DNA of 64,000 nt from Roseicella sp. DB1501 (GCF_013112485.1 NZ_JABFHG010000005.1:287926-351925); one strand, 5' to 3'. Shown: positions 1 through 13,261, counted from the stretch's first letter. Program-made: numbers and translations. The notes: generated by a model not told the origin, from the letters alone.

Positions 1-144
1 ATAGGCCTCGACCCGCACGGGCTCGAGCAGCGCCGGACTGGCCCGGCCGGTGCGCAGGCCGGTGAATTCCTTCTTGAGCAGCTCGATCGCGCCATCCATG
101 CGGCGCGTCAGGTCCTGCTTCAACGTCTTGAGGTCGGCCGGCAT
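1..144 (-). CDS. frr: Ribosome recycling factor, N-terminal fragment (cut by window edge)
   Basis: Ribosome recycling factor, which with EF-G splits post-termination ribosomes in the cytoplasm. Only the first 48 codons are visible; the rest lies beyond the left edge. The N-terminus shows the family's opening amphipathic helix and the conserved segment [17 protein letters not shown] at residues 27-43. The ATG at 144-142 is preceded by a purine-rich stretch (GGGAG about 10 nt upstream). It follows pyrH in the same direction with a 230-bp gap, matching the common bacterial order rpsB-tsf-pyrH-frr. Confidence 0.93.
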   Translation of the reverse strand, partial: MPADLKTLKQDLTRRMDGAIELLKKEFTGLRTGRASPALLEPVRVEAY

Positions 145-374
145 GGCCCCTGCACTCCCGTTCCTCGATCCGCCCGGCCCGGCATGACCGGGCGCCTGCC
201 CGGATGGCCGCCAGGCGGGCCGGCCCGGCGCCGCCGCGACTCGATGCGGCAGGGCGCCCGGCCCCTGTTTCCGTCTACCTACCCCCGGCCGGGCCGCCCG
301 CCCAGGGGCGGGATGCGGGCGAGCCGCCCGATCGGCATGTGCCCTACTGTCCTGATCTCGAAGTCCTCAGGACC

Positions 375-1097
375 CTAGCTCTCCACGACCGTGGTGAAGT
401 TGCCCTCGCCCTGCATCACCGCGGTGAAGGCGCCCGGCTCGTGGATGTTGAAGACGATGATCGGCAGCTTGTTCTCGCGGCAGAGCGAGATCGCCGCCGC
501 ATCCATCACCGCCAAGTCGCGCGCCAGCATGTCCAGATAGGTGAGCGTCACGTAGCGCTCGGCCTGGGCGTTCTTGCGCGGGTCCGCCGAATAGACGCCG
601 TCCACCTGGGTGCCCTTCAGCAGCGCGTCGCACTGCATCTCGGCGGCCCGCAGCGCCGCGGCGGTGTCGGTGGTGAAGAAGGGATTGCCCGTGCCGGCGG
701 CGAAGATGACGACCCGGCCCTTCTCCATGTGCCGGATCGCCCGGCGCCGGATATAGGGCTCGCAGACCGACTGCATGGCGATGGCGCTCTGCACCCGGGT
801 CGGCACGCCGACCTTCTCGAGCGCCGACTGCATGGCGAGGGCGTTCATCACAGTCGCCAGCATGCCCATATAGTCGGCCTGGGCGCGGTCCATGCCGGTG
901 GCGGCGCCCGCGATGCCGCGGAAGATGTTGCCGCCGCCGATGACCAGGCAAACCTCGACGCCGAGCTCGACGACGCCCCTCACATCCTCCGCTATCCGGC
1001 GGCAGGTGTTGGTGTCGAGGCCATAGTCGCCCTGCCCCATCAGTGCCTCGCCGGACACCTTGAGCATGACACGCTTGTAGCTGGTCTGTTGGCTCAT
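375..1097 (-). CDS. pyrH: UMP kinase
   Basis: Uridylate kinase: UMP + ATP to UDP + ADP in pyrimidine nucleotide synthesis. It is a cytoplasmic enzyme of the amino-acid-kinase fold, hexameric in bacteria. The 240-residue protein has the usual family length. Visible motifs are KVSGEAL (residues 13-19), GGGNIFRG (54-61), and the nucleotide/UMP site [15 protein letters not shown] around residue 135, then VDGVYSADP. It lies in the conserved rpsB-tsf-pyrH-frr order, 138 bp after tsf. No strong Shine-Dalgarno is seen before the ATG. The reverse-direction gap to frr (145-374) is GC-rich and contains no gene. Confidence 0.97.
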   Translation of the reverse strand: MSQQTSYKRVMLKVSGEALMGQGDYGLDTNTCRRIAEDVRGVVELGVEVCLVIGGGNIFRGIAGAATGMDRAQADYMGMLATVMNALAMQSALEKVGVPTRVQSAIAMQSVCEPYIRRRAIRHMEKGRVVIFAAGTGNPFFTTDTAAALRAAEMQCDALLKGTQVDGVYSADPRKNAQAERYVTLTYLDMLARDLAVMDAAAISLCRENKLPIIVFNIHEPGAFTAVMQGEGNFTTVVES

Positions 1098-1174
1098 TTT
1101 GGGTCCGTCACGGCAAGCGGGTGAAGTTAGGCACCCGACTAACCCTGGACAAGCTCGGGAATCAACAAGGGGAT

Positions 1175-1213
1175 GCGATGTGGCTGCCGTCTATCGCACG
1201 GCAGCCGCATCGC
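1175..1213 (-). terminator. Strong hairpin between tsf and pyrH
   Basis: A 6-bp arm (GCGATG/CATCGC), one mismatch, a 9-bp arm (GGCTGCCGT/ACGGCAGCC) and a 7-nt loop form a near-perfect palindrome 23 bp past the tsf stop. The minus-strand sequence after it (CCCCTTGTTGATT) has only a weak U-tract. It could be a partial terminator or an RNA-stabilising hairpin between tsf and pyrH rather than a full intrinsic terminator. Confidence 0.45.
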
Positions 1214-1235
1214 CCTCCGCTCCCGGGCTGTCCCC

Positions 1236-2156
1236 TCAGGCGGGGCCGGTGCCGGCCGCCGCCGCGACCTCGGTGGCGAAGTCGGGGCCGACCGGCTTGT
1301 CGATGCCCTCGCCGAGCTGGAAGCGGGCGAAGCCGGTGAGGTTGCCGCCGGCCTTGCGGACGATCTCCTTCACCCGGCTCTCGCCGTCATGCACCCAGAC
1401 CTGCTCCAGCAGCACCACTTCCTCGTAGTATTTCCGGATCCGGCCCTCGACCATCTTGCCGATGATCGCCTCCGGCTTGCCCGAGGCGCGGGCCTGCTCG
1501 GAGAGCACCGCCTTCTCGCGCTCGAGCGCGGAGGGATCGACGCAGCCGACCTCGAGCGCCTCCGGCCGGGCGGCGGCGACATGCATGCCGATCTGGCGGC
1601 CGAGCGTCTCGAGCGCCTCGATCTCGGAATTGCCCTCGAGCGCGACCAGCACGCCGATCTTGCCGAGGCCCGGCCGCACGGCGTTGTGCGTGTAGGTGGC
1701 GACGACGCCCTTCTCCACCTCGAGGCGCTTGGCGCGGCGGATGTTCATGTTCTCGCCGATGGTGGCGATGAGGCGCGTCAGCTCCTCGGCCACCGAATGC
1801 CGCGTGCCCGGATAGGGGGCCGCCTTCAGCCGCTCCAGATCGTCGCCGACCGAGAGCACCAGCCCCGCCACCTCGGCGACGAAGCCCTGGAATTGTTCGT
1901 TCCGCGCGACGAAATCGGTCTCGGCATTCACCTCGACCATGGCGCCGACCTGCGGCCCGGTGGCGACGCCGACCAGCCCCTCGGCCGCGACGCGGCCGGA
2001 CTTCTTGGCGGCGGCGGACAAGCCCTTCTTGCGCAGCCAGTCGATCGCGGCCTCCATGTCGCCATTCGCTTCGACCAGCGCCTTCTTGCAGTCCATCATG
2101 CCGGCGCCGGTCTTGTCGCGGAGGTCGCGCACCAGCGCGGCGGTGATCTCGGCCAT
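1236..2156 (-). CDS. tsf: Elongation factor Ts
   Basis: EF-Ts, the guanine-nucleotide exchange factor that regenerates EF-Tu.GTP. It has 306 residues, within family range. The N-terminal UBA-like module carries the family signature [16 protein letters not shown] (about residues 10-25), followed by the second signature [13 protein letters not shown] (about residues 75-87) in the core domain. I take the ATG at 2156 because translation from here starts [13 protein letters not shown], the usual family start, and GGGAG lies 6 nt upstream. The frame stays open for another 28 codons that are not conserved. It follows rpsB with a 232-bp gap. Confidence 0.97.
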   Translation of the reverse strand: MAEITAALVRDLRDKTGAGMMDCKKALVEANGDMEAAIDWLRKKGLSAAAKKSGRVAAEGLVGVATGPQVGAMVEVNAETDFVARNEQFQGFVAEVAGLVLSVGDDLERLKAAPYPGTRHSVAEELTRLIATIGENMNIRRAKRLEVEKGVVATYTHNAVRPGLGKIGVLVALEGNSEIEALETLGRQIGMHVAAARPEALEVGCVDPSALEREKAVLSEQARASGKPEAIIGKMVEGRIRKYYEEVVLLEQVWVHDGESRVKEIVRKAGGNLTGFARFQLGEGIDKPVGPDFATEVAAAAGTGPA

Positions 2157-2248
2157 GGGTGTCTCCCGTGTCCTGCCTAATCGAGAGGAGCGGGTCGCGG
2201 ACGCCGCGGTCCGGGCGCGCGGCCCTGCTCCTGGGAACAATGAGAAGC

Positions 2249-2281
2249 GGCGGGCCGACCTTCCCCGAAGGCCAGCCCGCC
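2249..2281 (-). other. Nested hairpin between rpsB and tsf
   Basis: Outer arms GGCGGGC (2249-2255) and GCCCGCC (2275-2281) enclose inner arms CCTTC/GAAGG with a CCC loop. It lies about 107 bp past the rpsB stop and 92 bp before tsf. No U-tract follows on the minus strand, so an mRNA-stability or attenuator-type role is more likely than intrinsic termination. Confidence 0.4.
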
Positions 2282-2388
2282 ATCAAGACGTCCTTGCCGG
2301 CCCGGCGACGGCGCCGCCCGGCCGCAACATCCGGTCATGCCCTGGACGGGCCCCGCCGCCAGGCGGCGCGGCCCAACCGGGGCGGGCC

Positions 2389-3300
2389 TCAGCCGGCCCG
2401 GTTGCCGTCGTCCTCGTTGGCCTGGACCATCGTCTCCAGGCTCTCGGTGTCGAGGCCGGCGGTCGGGCTGGACTGCGCATCGGCGAGCGCCGGCTCGCCC
2501 TCGGTCAGCTCTGGCGCCAGTTCGGGCGCCAGCTCGGCCGCGACATCGGCGGTCAGCTCGGGCTCGGCGGGCAGCTCCTCGGTGGCGCCGAGATCGACGC
2601 CGCTGGCCTGCAGCTCGGCGGAGATGCCGTCGAAGACCGCGCCCGCGACCATGTCGCAATAGAGGTTGATGGCGCGGATCGCGTCGTCATTGCCCGGGAT
2701 CGGGAAGGCGACGCCCTGCGGATCGGCGTTCGAATCGACCACGGCGACGACCGGGATGCCGAGCTTGTTGGCCTCCTCGATCGCCAGCTTCTCCTTCACC
2801 ACGTCGATGACGAAGATGATGTCCGGCAGGCCGCCCATCTCCTTGATGCCGCCGAGGGCGCGGTCGAGCTTCTCCTTCTCGCGCGTCAGCATCAGGACCT
2901 CCTTCTTGGTGAGGCCCTGGACGTTGCCGGAGAGCTGGTCCTCCATCTGCTTCAGGCGCTTGATGGAGCCGGTGATCGTCTTCCAGTTGGTCAGCATGCC
3001 GCCGAGCCAGCGGTGGTTGACGTAGTACTGGCCGCAGCGGGTCGCCGCCTCGGCCACATACTCGGCCGCCGCCTTCTTGGTGCCGACGAAAAGCACGCGG
3101 CCGCCGGCGGCGACGACGTCGCGCACGGCGCGCAGGGCCCGGTCCATCATCGGAACGGTCTGCTGCAGGTCCAGGATGTGGACCTGGTTGCGCACGCCGA
3201 AGATGTAGGGGGCCATGCGCGGGTTCCAGCGCCGCGTATGGTGGCCGAAATGCACACCCGCCTCGAGCAGGGCGCGCAGGGTGACCTGGGGCATCGCCAT
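2389..3300 (-). CDS. rpsB: 30S ribosomal protein S2 with acidic C-terminal extension
   Basis: Small-subunit protein S2. It has 303 residues against about 240 in E. coli. The core carries [20 protein letters not shown] near the N-terminus and FVGTKKAA, with [20 protein letters not shown] further on. Beyond about residue 235 there is a tail of roughly 60 residues rich in Glu, Ala, Leu and Pro, with no close counterpart in the short S2 form. Two in-frame ATGs (3300 and 3294) are possible; AAGGA sits 8 nt before the first, which decides for 3300. It heads the rpsB-tsf-pyrH-frr series. Confidence 0.96.
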   Translation of the reverse strand: MAMPQVTLRALLEAGVHFGHHTRRWNPRMAPYIFGVRNQVHILDLQQTVPMMDRALRAVRDVVAAGGRVLFVGTKKAAAEYVAEAATRCGQYYVNHRWLGGMLTNWKTITGSIKRLKQMEDQLSGNVQGLTKKEVLMLTREKEKLDRALGGIKEMGGLPDIIFVIDVVKEKLAIEEANKLGIPVVAVVDSNADPQGVAFPIPGNDDAIRAINLYCDMVAGAVFDGISAELQASGVDLGATEELPAEPELTADVAAELAPELAPELTEGEPALADAQSSPTAGLDTESLETMVQANEDDGNRAG

Positions 3301-3650
3301 CGGCGAAATCCTTCCAATCAGTCCGGTTGAGCCTCCGCGGCGCCTTCCTGGATGTCTCCCAGGACCGGACCCGACCGATGAGGAAGGGTGCGCCGCGTGC
3401 GGATTTGCCGCCGCGGGCTTCCCCACGGCGGCGGCGGGGATATGGCATGCGGCCGACCCCGGGGCAAGACGGCCGCGGCGCCGGCTGAACGATCAGCGCG
3501 ATTCCGGACCAGTCATTGCGCCGTCAATATCAGCCTGCCGCTGCCTGTTGCCCTGCCGCGGCTTCGCCGTGGCAGGCTGTGACGGATCTTGGGTGGAAGG
3601 CAAGCAATCCGGGGTCCCCGCGGCGACGCGCAGCGGCGTCGTGGGGAATG
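3301..3650 (-). other. Gene-free stretch between dnaE and rpsB
   Basis: The left end of this 350-bp gap holds the rpsB leader, with the Shine-Dalgarno AAGGA just before the start. The right end is filled by a dispersed palindromic element (3548-3648). Between them TTGACG (minus strand, 3527-3522) resembles a -35 box, but no convincing -10 hexamer lies 17 bp further on, so a promoter is only possible. No open frame here looks coding. Confidence 0.4.
3548..3648 (-). repeat. Gene-end palindromic element, family 2, copy A
   Basis: Read on the minus strand it starts TTCCCCACGACG 2 nt after the dnaE stop, passes a GC-rich hairpin and ends with CCGTCACAGCCTGCC followed by an inverted arm ending GCCGCGGCAGGGCA. 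The same start and end occur at 49897-49994 and 51050-51162, and the first half alone at 42333-42367. All copies point in the sense of the gene that ends beside them. Confidence 0.8.
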
Positions 3651-7103
<3,453 letters not shown>

Positions 7104-7150
7104 GCCGGGCAGGGTAGCATGCCGGTCCGTCTCCCGGCACACTCGCCCGC

Positions 7151-8071
7151 ATGCCGGAAGACCAGCGCCGCGGGGATCGCCGCACCATCGCCGCCGGCGT
7201 GCTCGCCATGGTGCTGTTCAGCGGCAATTTCGCCTCGACCCGGCACGGCCTGGCGCATGGCCTCTCGCTCGCCGACCTGGTGCTGCTGCGCTCGACCACC
7301 GCTGGCCTGCTGATGAGCCTGCTGCTCTGGCGCATCGGCCTCGGCGGGCTGTCGCTGGCGCGGGCGGCGGTGCTCGCGCTGCTCGCCGGCGCGCCCTACT
7401 ACCTGCTGACCGTCGCGGCGCTGCAATTCGCGCCGGCGACCCATGCCTCCATCCTCAATCCCGGCGCGACCGTCCTCTTCGCGCCCCTCCTCGGCTGGTG
7501 GGTGCTGCGGCAGGCGCCGGAGACGGGGGTGCGGGCCGGCCTCGGCATCCTCGGCGCCGGGCTGCTGCTGATCGGCGGCGCCTCCCTCGCCGAGGGCGGC
7601 GGCCGGGCCTGGATCGGCGACCTGCTGCTGCTGGCGAGCGGCTTCACCTGGGCGCTCTTCGGCGTGCTGATGCGGCGCTGGCAGGTGCCGGGCACGCGCG
7701 CCGCGGCGGCGGCCGGGGCACTCTCCCTCGCCTGGGTGCCGCTGCACCTGCTGCTGCTCGGCCCCGGCGGGGTGCCGGCGCATCCGGGCGAGGCGCTGCT
7801 GCAGGCGGTCTATCAGGGACTGATCGCCGGCGGCATCGCCGTCGTGCTCTACAGCCGGGCGGTGGCGCTGCTCGGCCCGGCCCGCGGCGCGCTGCTGCCG
7901 CCGCTGGTCCCGGCGCTCGGCGTCTTCTGGGCCTGGCTGCTGCTCGGCGAGCAGGTGAGCCCGGTGCAGCTCGCGGGCATGGCGCTCGTCGTCCTCGGCA
8001 TGCTCTGCGGCGCGCTGTGGCGGCCGGGCACCGTGCGCCGGCGCACGGACGCGGAATCCAGGCCTGCCTAA
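7151..8071 (+). CDS. EamA/DMT-family transporter
   Basis: A 306-residue inner-membrane protein with about ten hydrophobic helices arranged as two repeated five-helix EamA units, the drug/metabolite transporter architecture. Typical family positions are visible: LFSGNFASTRHGLAHG after the first helix, HASILNPGATVLFAPLLG in helix 4, and the second-half counterpart GALLPPLVPALGVFWAWLLL with GEQVSP. The substrate cannot be read from sequence; members export metabolites or amino acids. It is transcribed away from dnaE and probably together with the small membrane protein gene that starts 30 bp downstream. Confidence 0.85.
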   Translation: MPEDQRRGDRRTIAAGVLAMVLFSGNFASTRHGLAHGLSLADLVLLRSTTAGLLMSLLLWRIGLGGLSLARAAVLALLAGAPYYLLTVAALQFAPATHASILNPGATVLFAPLLGWWVLRQAPETGVRAGLGILGAGLLLIGGASLAEGGGRAWIGDLLLLASGFTWALFGVLMRRWQVPGTRAAAAAGALSLAWVPLHLLLLGPGGVPAHPGEALLQAVYQGLIAGGIAVVLYSRAVALLGPARGALLPPLVPALGVFWAWLLLGEQVSPVQLAGMALVVLGMLCGALWRPGTVRRRTDAESRPA

Positions 8072-8101
8072 ACCGCGGCCTCCCGCTGCGAGGACCTGCC
8101 C

Positions 8102-8518
8102 ATGCCGCGCCTGCCCCTGCTCTTCGTCACCACCGCCGCCGCCTGCCTCGTCCTCGGCACCGGCCTGGGCATCGCCATGGGGATGGCGCATGACTTCCAG
8201 CTCGCGCCGGTGCATGCGCATCTCAACCTGCTCGGCTGGACCTCGCTGGCGCTGATGGGCCTCACCTACCGGGCCTGGCCGGCGCTGGCAGCGCCGCGCG
8301 GCATGGCGATCGCGCAATACCTGCTCTCGGCCGGCGCCGCCCTCGCCTTTCCCTGCGGGATCTATCTCTCCATCGCGCAGGGGCAGCCGGGCCTCGCCAT
8401 CGCCGCCGCCCTAGTCTGGTTGGGGGGCGCGCTGCTCTTCCTGGCGCGGCTCATGCTGCTGCTGCTTCGCCACCCGGCGGCGGCGCCGGTCGCGGCGATG
8501 CCGCTGCCGGCCGAATAG
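8102..8518 (+). CDS. Small four-helix membrane protein resembling part of heme-copper oxidase subunit I
   Basis: A 138-residue protein with four predicted transmembrane helices. After the first helix comes HAHLNLLGWTSLALMGLTYR. This His-x-His-Leu-x-x-Leu-Gly-Trp pattern recalls a helix of CcoN/NorB-type oxidase subunit I, and small stand-alone proteins of this kind are found in many Proteobacteria without an assigned role. The full set of oxidase haem and copper ligands is absent, so it is not an oxidase by itself. Its stop lies 4 bp from the convergent lolD stop. The function is unknown; the relation to oxidases rests on motif recognition. Confidence 0.6.
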   Translation: MPRLPLLFVTTAAACLVLGTGLGIAMGMAHDFQLAPVHAHLNLLGWTSLALMGLTYRAWPALAAPRGMAIAQYLLSAGAALAFPCGIYLSIAQGQPGLAIAAALVWLGGALLFLARLMLLLLRHPAAAPVAAMPLPAE

Positions 8519-8522
8519 GGCC

Positions 8523-9221
8523 TCAACCCGCCACCACCCGGCCCTCACGCAGCGTCACCACCCGGTCCATCCGCGCCGCCAGCTCCGGGTTGTGCGTCGC
8601 GATCAGCGCCGCGAGCCCCTGCCCGCGCACCGCCTGCAGCAGCTCCTCGAAGACCCGGTTCGCCGTGCCGAGATCGAGATTGCCGGTCGGCTCGTCGGCC
8701 AGCAGCACCTGCGGCGCATTGGCCAGCGCCCGGGCGATCGCCACCCGCTGCTGCTCGCCGCCTGAGAGGCGGCCCGGCCGGTGCTGCTCGCGCCCCGCGA
8801 GCCCGAAGCTCGCCAGCAAGCCGCGCGCCCGCTCCCGCGCCGCCCGGCGCGGCGTGCCGGCGGCGAGCTGCGGCAGCACCACATTCTCTTCCGCCGTGAA
8901 TTCCGGCAGCAGGTGGTGGAACTGGTAGACGAAGCCGATGGCGGTTCGCCGGATCGCCGTCCGCGCATCGTCCGACAGCGTGCCCGCCGCCCGGCCGGCG
9001 ACGACGACCTCGCCGGCATCCGGCCGTTCCAGCAGGCCGGCGAGGTGCAGCAGGGTCGATTTGCCGGTGCCGGAGGGCGCGACCAGCGCCACGATCTCGC
9101 CGGCGGCGAGCGCGAGGTCGGCGCCCCGCAGCACCGGCAGCTCGCCCGCCTCGGTGCGGAAGCGCCGCTCCACCGCCGCGAGGCGCAGCGCCGGGGCCCC
9201 GCTTTCCCCCGTCTCATTCAT
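8523..9221 (-). CDS. lolD: Lipoprotein-releasing ABC transporter ATPase LolD
   Basis: ATPase of the LolCDE complex, which extracts outer-membrane lipoproteins from the inner membrane and hands them to LolA. It has 232 residues, normal for LolD. Walker A is APSGTGKST, the signature is [15 protein letters not shown], Walker B is [12 protein letters not shown] and the switch histidine lies in ATHN. The Q-loop region [16 protein letters not shown] is the LolD/MacB-type pattern. It overlaps the end of the preceding permease gene by 8 nt, indicating translational coupling. Confidence 0.95.
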   Translation of the reverse strand: MNETGESGAPALRLAAVERRFRTEAGELPVLRGADLALAAGEIVALVAPSGTGKSTLLHLAGLLERPDAGEVVVAGRAAGTLSDDARTAIRRTAIGFVYQFHHLLPEFTAEENVVLPQLAAGTPRRAARERARGLLASFGLAGREQHRPGRLSGGEQQRVAIARALANAPQVLLADEPTGNLDLGTANRVFEELLQAVRGQGLAALIATHNPELAARMDRVVTLREGRVVAG

Positions 9222-10479
9222 CGCGCAGCGCCTCCACGGGATCGAGCCGCGCCGCCCGCCAGCTCGGCGGCAGGGTGGCGAGCAGCGACAGCAGCAGCCC
9301 GAGCCCGACCACCTGGGCGACCTCGAACGGGTCCACCACGGCCGGGATGCGGGTCAGGAAATAGACGTTCGGGTCGAAGACGGTGGTGCCGGTCAGCCGC
9401 ATCAGCCATTGCCGGATCGCCTCGATATTGGCGCAGAAGAGCAGGCCGAGCCCGAGCCCGGCGAGCGTCCCAGCCCCGCCGATCGCCGCGCCGCAGAGCA
9501 GGAAGATGCGCAGGATGGCGCCCCGCCGCGCCCCCATGGTGCGCAGGATGGCGATGTCCCGCCCCTTGTCCTTCACCAGCATGGTCAGCGAGGAGACGAT
9601 GTTGAAGGCGGCGACCAGGATGATGAGGGTGAGGATCAGGAACATGACGTTCCGCTGCACCTGCACGAGCTGGAAGAAGCCGCCATTGGCATCCTGCCAG
9701 TCGGCGATGCGGACCGGCTCGCCGGCGAGCGCCACGCGGATGGCGCCGGCCGCCTCGGCCGAGCGGTCGGCCTGCTTCAGATAGACCTCGATCTGGCTGA
9801 CGGCATGCGGCATCTGGAAGAAAAGCTGCGCCGCGGCCAGCGGCAGGAAGACGAAGCCGCTGTCGTATTCCTCCATGCCCACCTCGAACAGCGCCACCAC
9901 CCGATAGGCCCGGAGCCGCGGCACGGTGCCGAAGACCGTCACCCGCCCCTGCGGCGAGACCAGGGTGACGCGGTCGCCGAGGCCGATATCGAGCCGCCGC
10001 GCCAGGCCGGTGCCGATGACGATGGCATCCTCCCCCTGGAAGCGCGCCAGGTCGCCGGCCTTGATGTTGTCGGCGATGATCCGCTTCGCCCGCAGGTCCT
10101 CCGGCGCGATGCCGCGCACCAGCCCGCCCGCCGAGGCACCGGCATCGGTGGTCAGCAGCACCTGCCCCTCGACCACCGCGGCGGCCTGCGCAACCTCCGG
10201 CAGGGCACGGAGGCGGGCGACCAAAGCGGGGTCGTCGGGCAGCGTCCCCTGCGCCGCGCTGATGCCGAGCTGCCCGTTCAGGCCGAGGATGCGGCCGAGC
10301 AGCTCCTGCCGGAAGCCGCCCATGACCGAGAGCACGACGATCAGCGTGGCGACGCCGAGCGCGATGCCGACGAGGGAGAAGCCGGCGATGACCGAGACGA
10401 AACGCTCCCCCTTGCGGGCGAGCAGGTAGCGCGCCGCGACAGCGCGCTCGAAGCCGCCGAAGGGTCCGGCCTCAGCCAT
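9214..10479 (-). CDS. lolE: Lipoprotein-releasing ABC transporter permease (LolC/LolE), second of two
   Basis: A 421-residue permease with the LolC/E layout: cytoplasmic start [15 protein letters not shown], a first membrane helix, a large periplasmic domain, then three C-terminal helices ending in a long [20 protein letters not shown] tail. It works with LolD. The upstream gene encodes a clear paralogue, and long stretches of the membrane half are almost identical at the DNA level, pointing to tandem duplication. It overlaps both neighbours by 8 nt. Which of the two is functionally LolC or LolE cannot be decided here; the symbol follows gene order. Confidence 0.9.
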   Translation of the reverse strand: MAEAGPFGGFERAVAARYLLARKGERFVSVIAGFSLVGIALGVATLIVVLSVMGGFRQELLGRILGLNGQLGISAAQGTLPDDPALVARLRALPEVAQAAAVVEGQVLLTTDAGASAGGLVRGIAPEDLRAKRIIADNIKAGDLARFQGEDAIVIGTGLARRLDIGLGDRVTLVSPQGRVTVFGTVPRLRAYRVVALFEVGMEEYDSGFVFLPLAAAQLFFQMPHAVSQIEVYLKQADRSAEAAGAIRVALAGEPVRIADWQDANGGFFQLVQVQRNVMFLILTLIILVAAFNIVSSLTMLVKDKGRDIAILRTMGARRGAILRIFLLCGAAIGGAGTLAGLGLGLLFCANIEAIRQWLMRLTGTTVFDPNVYFLTRIPAVVDPFEVAQVVGLGLLLSLLATLPPSWRAARLDPVEALRDE

Positions 10480-11725
10480 GGCGCAGCGCCTCGATGGGAT
10501 CGATCCGCGCCGCCCGCCAGCTCGGATAGAGCGTCGCCAGCAGCGAGAGGCCGAGCCCCATGGCGAGGACGGAGGCGACCTCGCGCGGATCGACCGCAGC
10601 GGGAAGCTGGGTGAGGAAGAGCAGCTCCGGCCGGAACAGGGGCGTGCCCTCCAGCGACAGCAGCCAGGCGCGCAGGCTGTCGAAATTGGTGGCGATGCCG
10701 AGGCCGAGCAGGAAGCCGATCAGCGTGCCGCCGCAGCCCACACTCGCGCCGCAGAGCAGGAAGATGCGCAGGATCGCCCCCCGCCCGGCCCCCATGGTGC
10801 GCAGGATGGCGATATCTCGTCCCTTGTCCTTCACCAGCATGGTCAGCGAGGAGATGATGTTGAAGGCGGCGATGAGGATGATCAGGGTGAGGATGAGGAA
10901 CATCACGTTCCGCTCCACCACCACCGCCGCATAGATGCTGCTGTTCGCGCCCTGCCAGTCGGTGATGCGGTAGGGCCCGCCGGCGAGCATCGCCCGCACC
11001 GCCTCGGTCACCGGGGCCACCCGGTCGGGATCGCCGACGAAGAGCTCCACCTGGCTCGCGGCGTGGTCCAGACCGAAGAAGGATTGCGCCGCCCGCAGCG
11101 GGATGAAGACCTCGCGTCCGTCATATTCCGGCATGCCGATATCGAAGAGGGCGACGATGCGAAAGGCGCGCTGCTTCGGCGCGACGCTGAAATCCGCGCC
11201 GCGGGCCTGCGGCAGGACGAGCGTGACCTGGTCGCCGAGGCGCAGCCCCATGCGCGCGGCGAGGCGGAGCCCGATCACCGCCGTGTCCTCGTCGCCGAAA
11301 GCCTCGAGGCTGCCGAGGCGGATGCCGCGGGCGATGACGCCGCGCGCCCGCAGCGCCTCCGGCGCGATGCCGCGCACCATGCCGCCCGCCGCCCCGCCGC
11401 GCTCGCCCGTGAGCAGCACCTGGCCGTCGACGGTCGGCGCCGCCTGCTCCACCCCCGGCAAGGCGCGGAGCCGCGCGGCGAGGGCCTCGTAATCCGGCAG
11501 GCTGCGGCCGCTCGCCGGATGCACCGTCAGATGCCCGTTCAGCCCGATGATCCGGGTGATCAGCTCCTGCCGGAAGCCGTTCATCACCGCCATGACGATG
11601 ATGAGCGCGGCGACGCCGAGGGCGATGCCGAGCAGCGAGAAGGCGGCGGTGACGGAGACGAAGCGCTCGCCCTTGCGGGCGCGCAGGTAGCGCCAGGCCA
11701 CCATGCGCTCGAACGGACCGAACAT
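10472..11725 (-). CDS. lolC: Lipoprotein-releasing ABC transporter permease (LolC/LolE), first of two
   Basis: A 417-residue LolC/E-type permease with four transmembrane helices and a large periplasmic domain between helices 1 and 2. It begins MFGPFERMVAWRYLRARKGE and ends [18 protein letters not shown], matching its downstream paralogue in both parts. Shared blocks include GFRQEL near the first helix and [19 protein letters not shown] before the last helices. It sits 10 bp after the proS stop and overlaps the next permease gene by 8 nt, so proS-lolC-lolE-lolD probably form one operon. Confidence 0.9.
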   Translation of the reverse strand: MFGPFERMVAWRYLRARKGERFVSVTAAFSLLGIALGVAALIIVMAVMNGFRQELITRIIGLNGHLTVHPASGRSLPDYEALAARLRALPGVEQAAPTVDGQVLLTGERGGAAGGMVRGIAPEALRARGVIARGIRLGSLEAFGDEDTAVIGLRLAARMGLRLGDQVTLVLPQARGADFSVAPKQRAFRIVALFDIGMPEYDGREVFIPLRAAQSFFGLDHAASQVELFVGDPDRVAPVTEAVRAMLAGGPYRITDWQGANSSIYAAVVVERNVMFLILTLIILIAAFNIISSLTMLVKDKGRDIAILRTMGAGRGAILRIFLLCGASVGCGGTLIGFLLGLGIATNFDSLRAWLLSLEGTPLFRPELLFLTQLPAAVDPREVASVLAMGLGLSLLATLYPSWRAARIDPIEALRHG

Positions 11726-11735
11726 CGGGCCGGCC

Positions 11736-13046
11736 TCAGCCGCCCCGGATGCGCGCGACGGCGTCCTCCAGCGAGAGCTCGGCCCGCTCGCCCGTCGCCC
11801 GGCGCTTCAGCTCGATGCGGCCGGCGGCGGCGCCGCGGGGCCCGATGATGGCCTGCCAGGGATAGCCCATGAGATCGGCATCGGCGAATTTCACGCCCGC
11901 CCGCTCGTCGCGGTCGTCATAGACGGCATCCGGATCGAAGCCGGCATAGAGCCGCTCGGCCAGGGCGTCGGTGCCGGCATCGCCGGGCTTCAGGTTCAGC
12001 ACCGCGAGGCGGAAGGGCGCCACCGGCTCCGGCCAGCGGATGCCGGTCTCGTCGTGATTTGCCTCGATGATGGCGCCGACGAGGCGGGAGACGCCGATGC
12101 CGTAGCTGCCCATCTCGGGTGTGACCATCTTGCCGTCCGGGCCGCTCACCTGCAGCCCCATCGGCGCGCTGTACTTGGTGCCGAAATAGAAGATGTGGCC
12201 GATCTCGATCCCCCGCGCGGAGACGCGGTCGGCCTCCGGCACCGTCGCCCAGACGGCCTCGTCATGCTTCTCGTCGGTCGCGGCGTAGCGGCTGGTCCAG
12301 AAATCGACGATGGGCGAGAGGTCGCCGTCATAGTCGATGCCCTGCGAGAGCACGTCGAAGTCGAGCAGGTCCTTGTGCAGGTAGACCTGGCTCTCGCCGG
12401 TCTCGGCCAGGATGAGGAATTCATGGCTGAGATCGCCGCCGATCGGGCCGGTATCGGCCTGCATCGGGATCGCCTTCAGCCCCATGCGGGCGAAGGTGCG
12501 GAGATAGGCGACGAACATGCGCTGGTAGCTGCGCCGCGCCCCGGCATAGTCGAGATCGAAGGAATAGGCGTCCTTCATCAGGAATTCGCGGCCGCGCATG
12601 ACGCCGAAGCGCGGGCGGATCTCGTCGCGGAACTTCCACTGGATGTGGTAGAGGTTGCGCGGCAGGTCGCGGTAGCTCTTCGCATAGGTGCGGAAGATGT
12701 CGGTGACCATCTCCTCGTTGGTCGGGCCGTAGAGCATCTCTCGCTCGTGCCGGTCCTTGAGGCGCAGCATCTCCGGGCCGTAGGCGTCGTGCCGGCCGGA
12801 CTGCTTCCAGAGATCGGCCGGCTGGATGGTCGGCATCAGGATCTCCTGCGCGCCGGCGGCATCCTGCTCCTCGCGGACGATCTGCTCGACCTTCTGCAGC
12901 ACCCGCCAGCCGAGCGGCAGCCAGGCATAGATGCCGGCGCTGGTCTGCCGGACCATGCCGGCGCGCAGCATGAGCCGGTGCGAGGCGATCTGCGCCTCGG
13001 CCGGGGTTTCCTTCAGCGTCGGCAGGAAGGCGCGGGACAGGCGCAA
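11736..13046 (-). CDS. proS: Prolyl-tRNA synthetase (short alphaproteobacterial type)
   Basis: Charges tRNA-Pro with proline. It has 436 residues, the short class II form that lacks the INS editing domain inserted in the approximately 570-residue E. coli type. Motif 2 appears as [20 protein letters not shown] and motif 3 as [14 protein letters not shown]; the C-terminal anticodon-binding domain follows. The start is TTG at 13046, supported by AGGAG 6 nt upstream and the expected [10 protein letters not shown] beginning. It leads the proS-lolC-lolE-lolD group. Confidence 0.96.
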   Translation of the reverse strand: MRLSRAFLPTLKETPAEAQIASHRLMLRAGMVRQTSAGIYAWLPLGWRVLQKVEQIVREEQDAAGAQEILMPTIQPADLWKQSGRHDAYGPEMLRLKDRHEREMLYGPTNEEMVTDIFRTYAKSYRDLPRNLYHIQWKFRDEIRPRFGVMRGREFLMKDAYSFDLDYAGARRSYQRMFVAYLRTFARMGLKAIPMQADTGPIGGDLSHEFLILAETGESQVYLHKDLLDFDVLSQGIDYDGDLSPIVDFWTSRYAATDEKHDEAVWATVPEADRVSARGIEIGHIFYFGTKYSAPMGLQVSGPDGKMVTPEMGSYGIGVSRLVGAIIEANHDETGIRWPEPVAPFRLAVLNLKPGDAGTDALAERLYAGFDPDAVYDDRDERAGVKFADADLMGYPWQAIIGPRGAAAGRIELKRRATGERAELSLEDAVARIRGG

Positions 13047-13261
13047 GGCGAACTCCTGGGATCGGCGGTCTCGGGCACTCCTTTAGACCGGAATCGCGCG
13101 GGCGGGGATGGGGTCGGCGCGCGCCCGGCCGCCCTTTGGCGCCGCTTTCGCACGGCGCAACTTTGTTGCGTGAGGGCGGGGACCCGCGCATGAAGGGCGA
13201 CGATTTTCTGCCCCACACCGCAGTTTCCGTCTTGGCGCTGGCGTGGTCAGCGCGCTAGACG

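Noticed and set aside
3499..3527. Promoter for rpsB with TTGACG as -35
   Set aside because: No acceptable -10 hexamer at the right spacing, so I mention it only as a possibility in the gap description.
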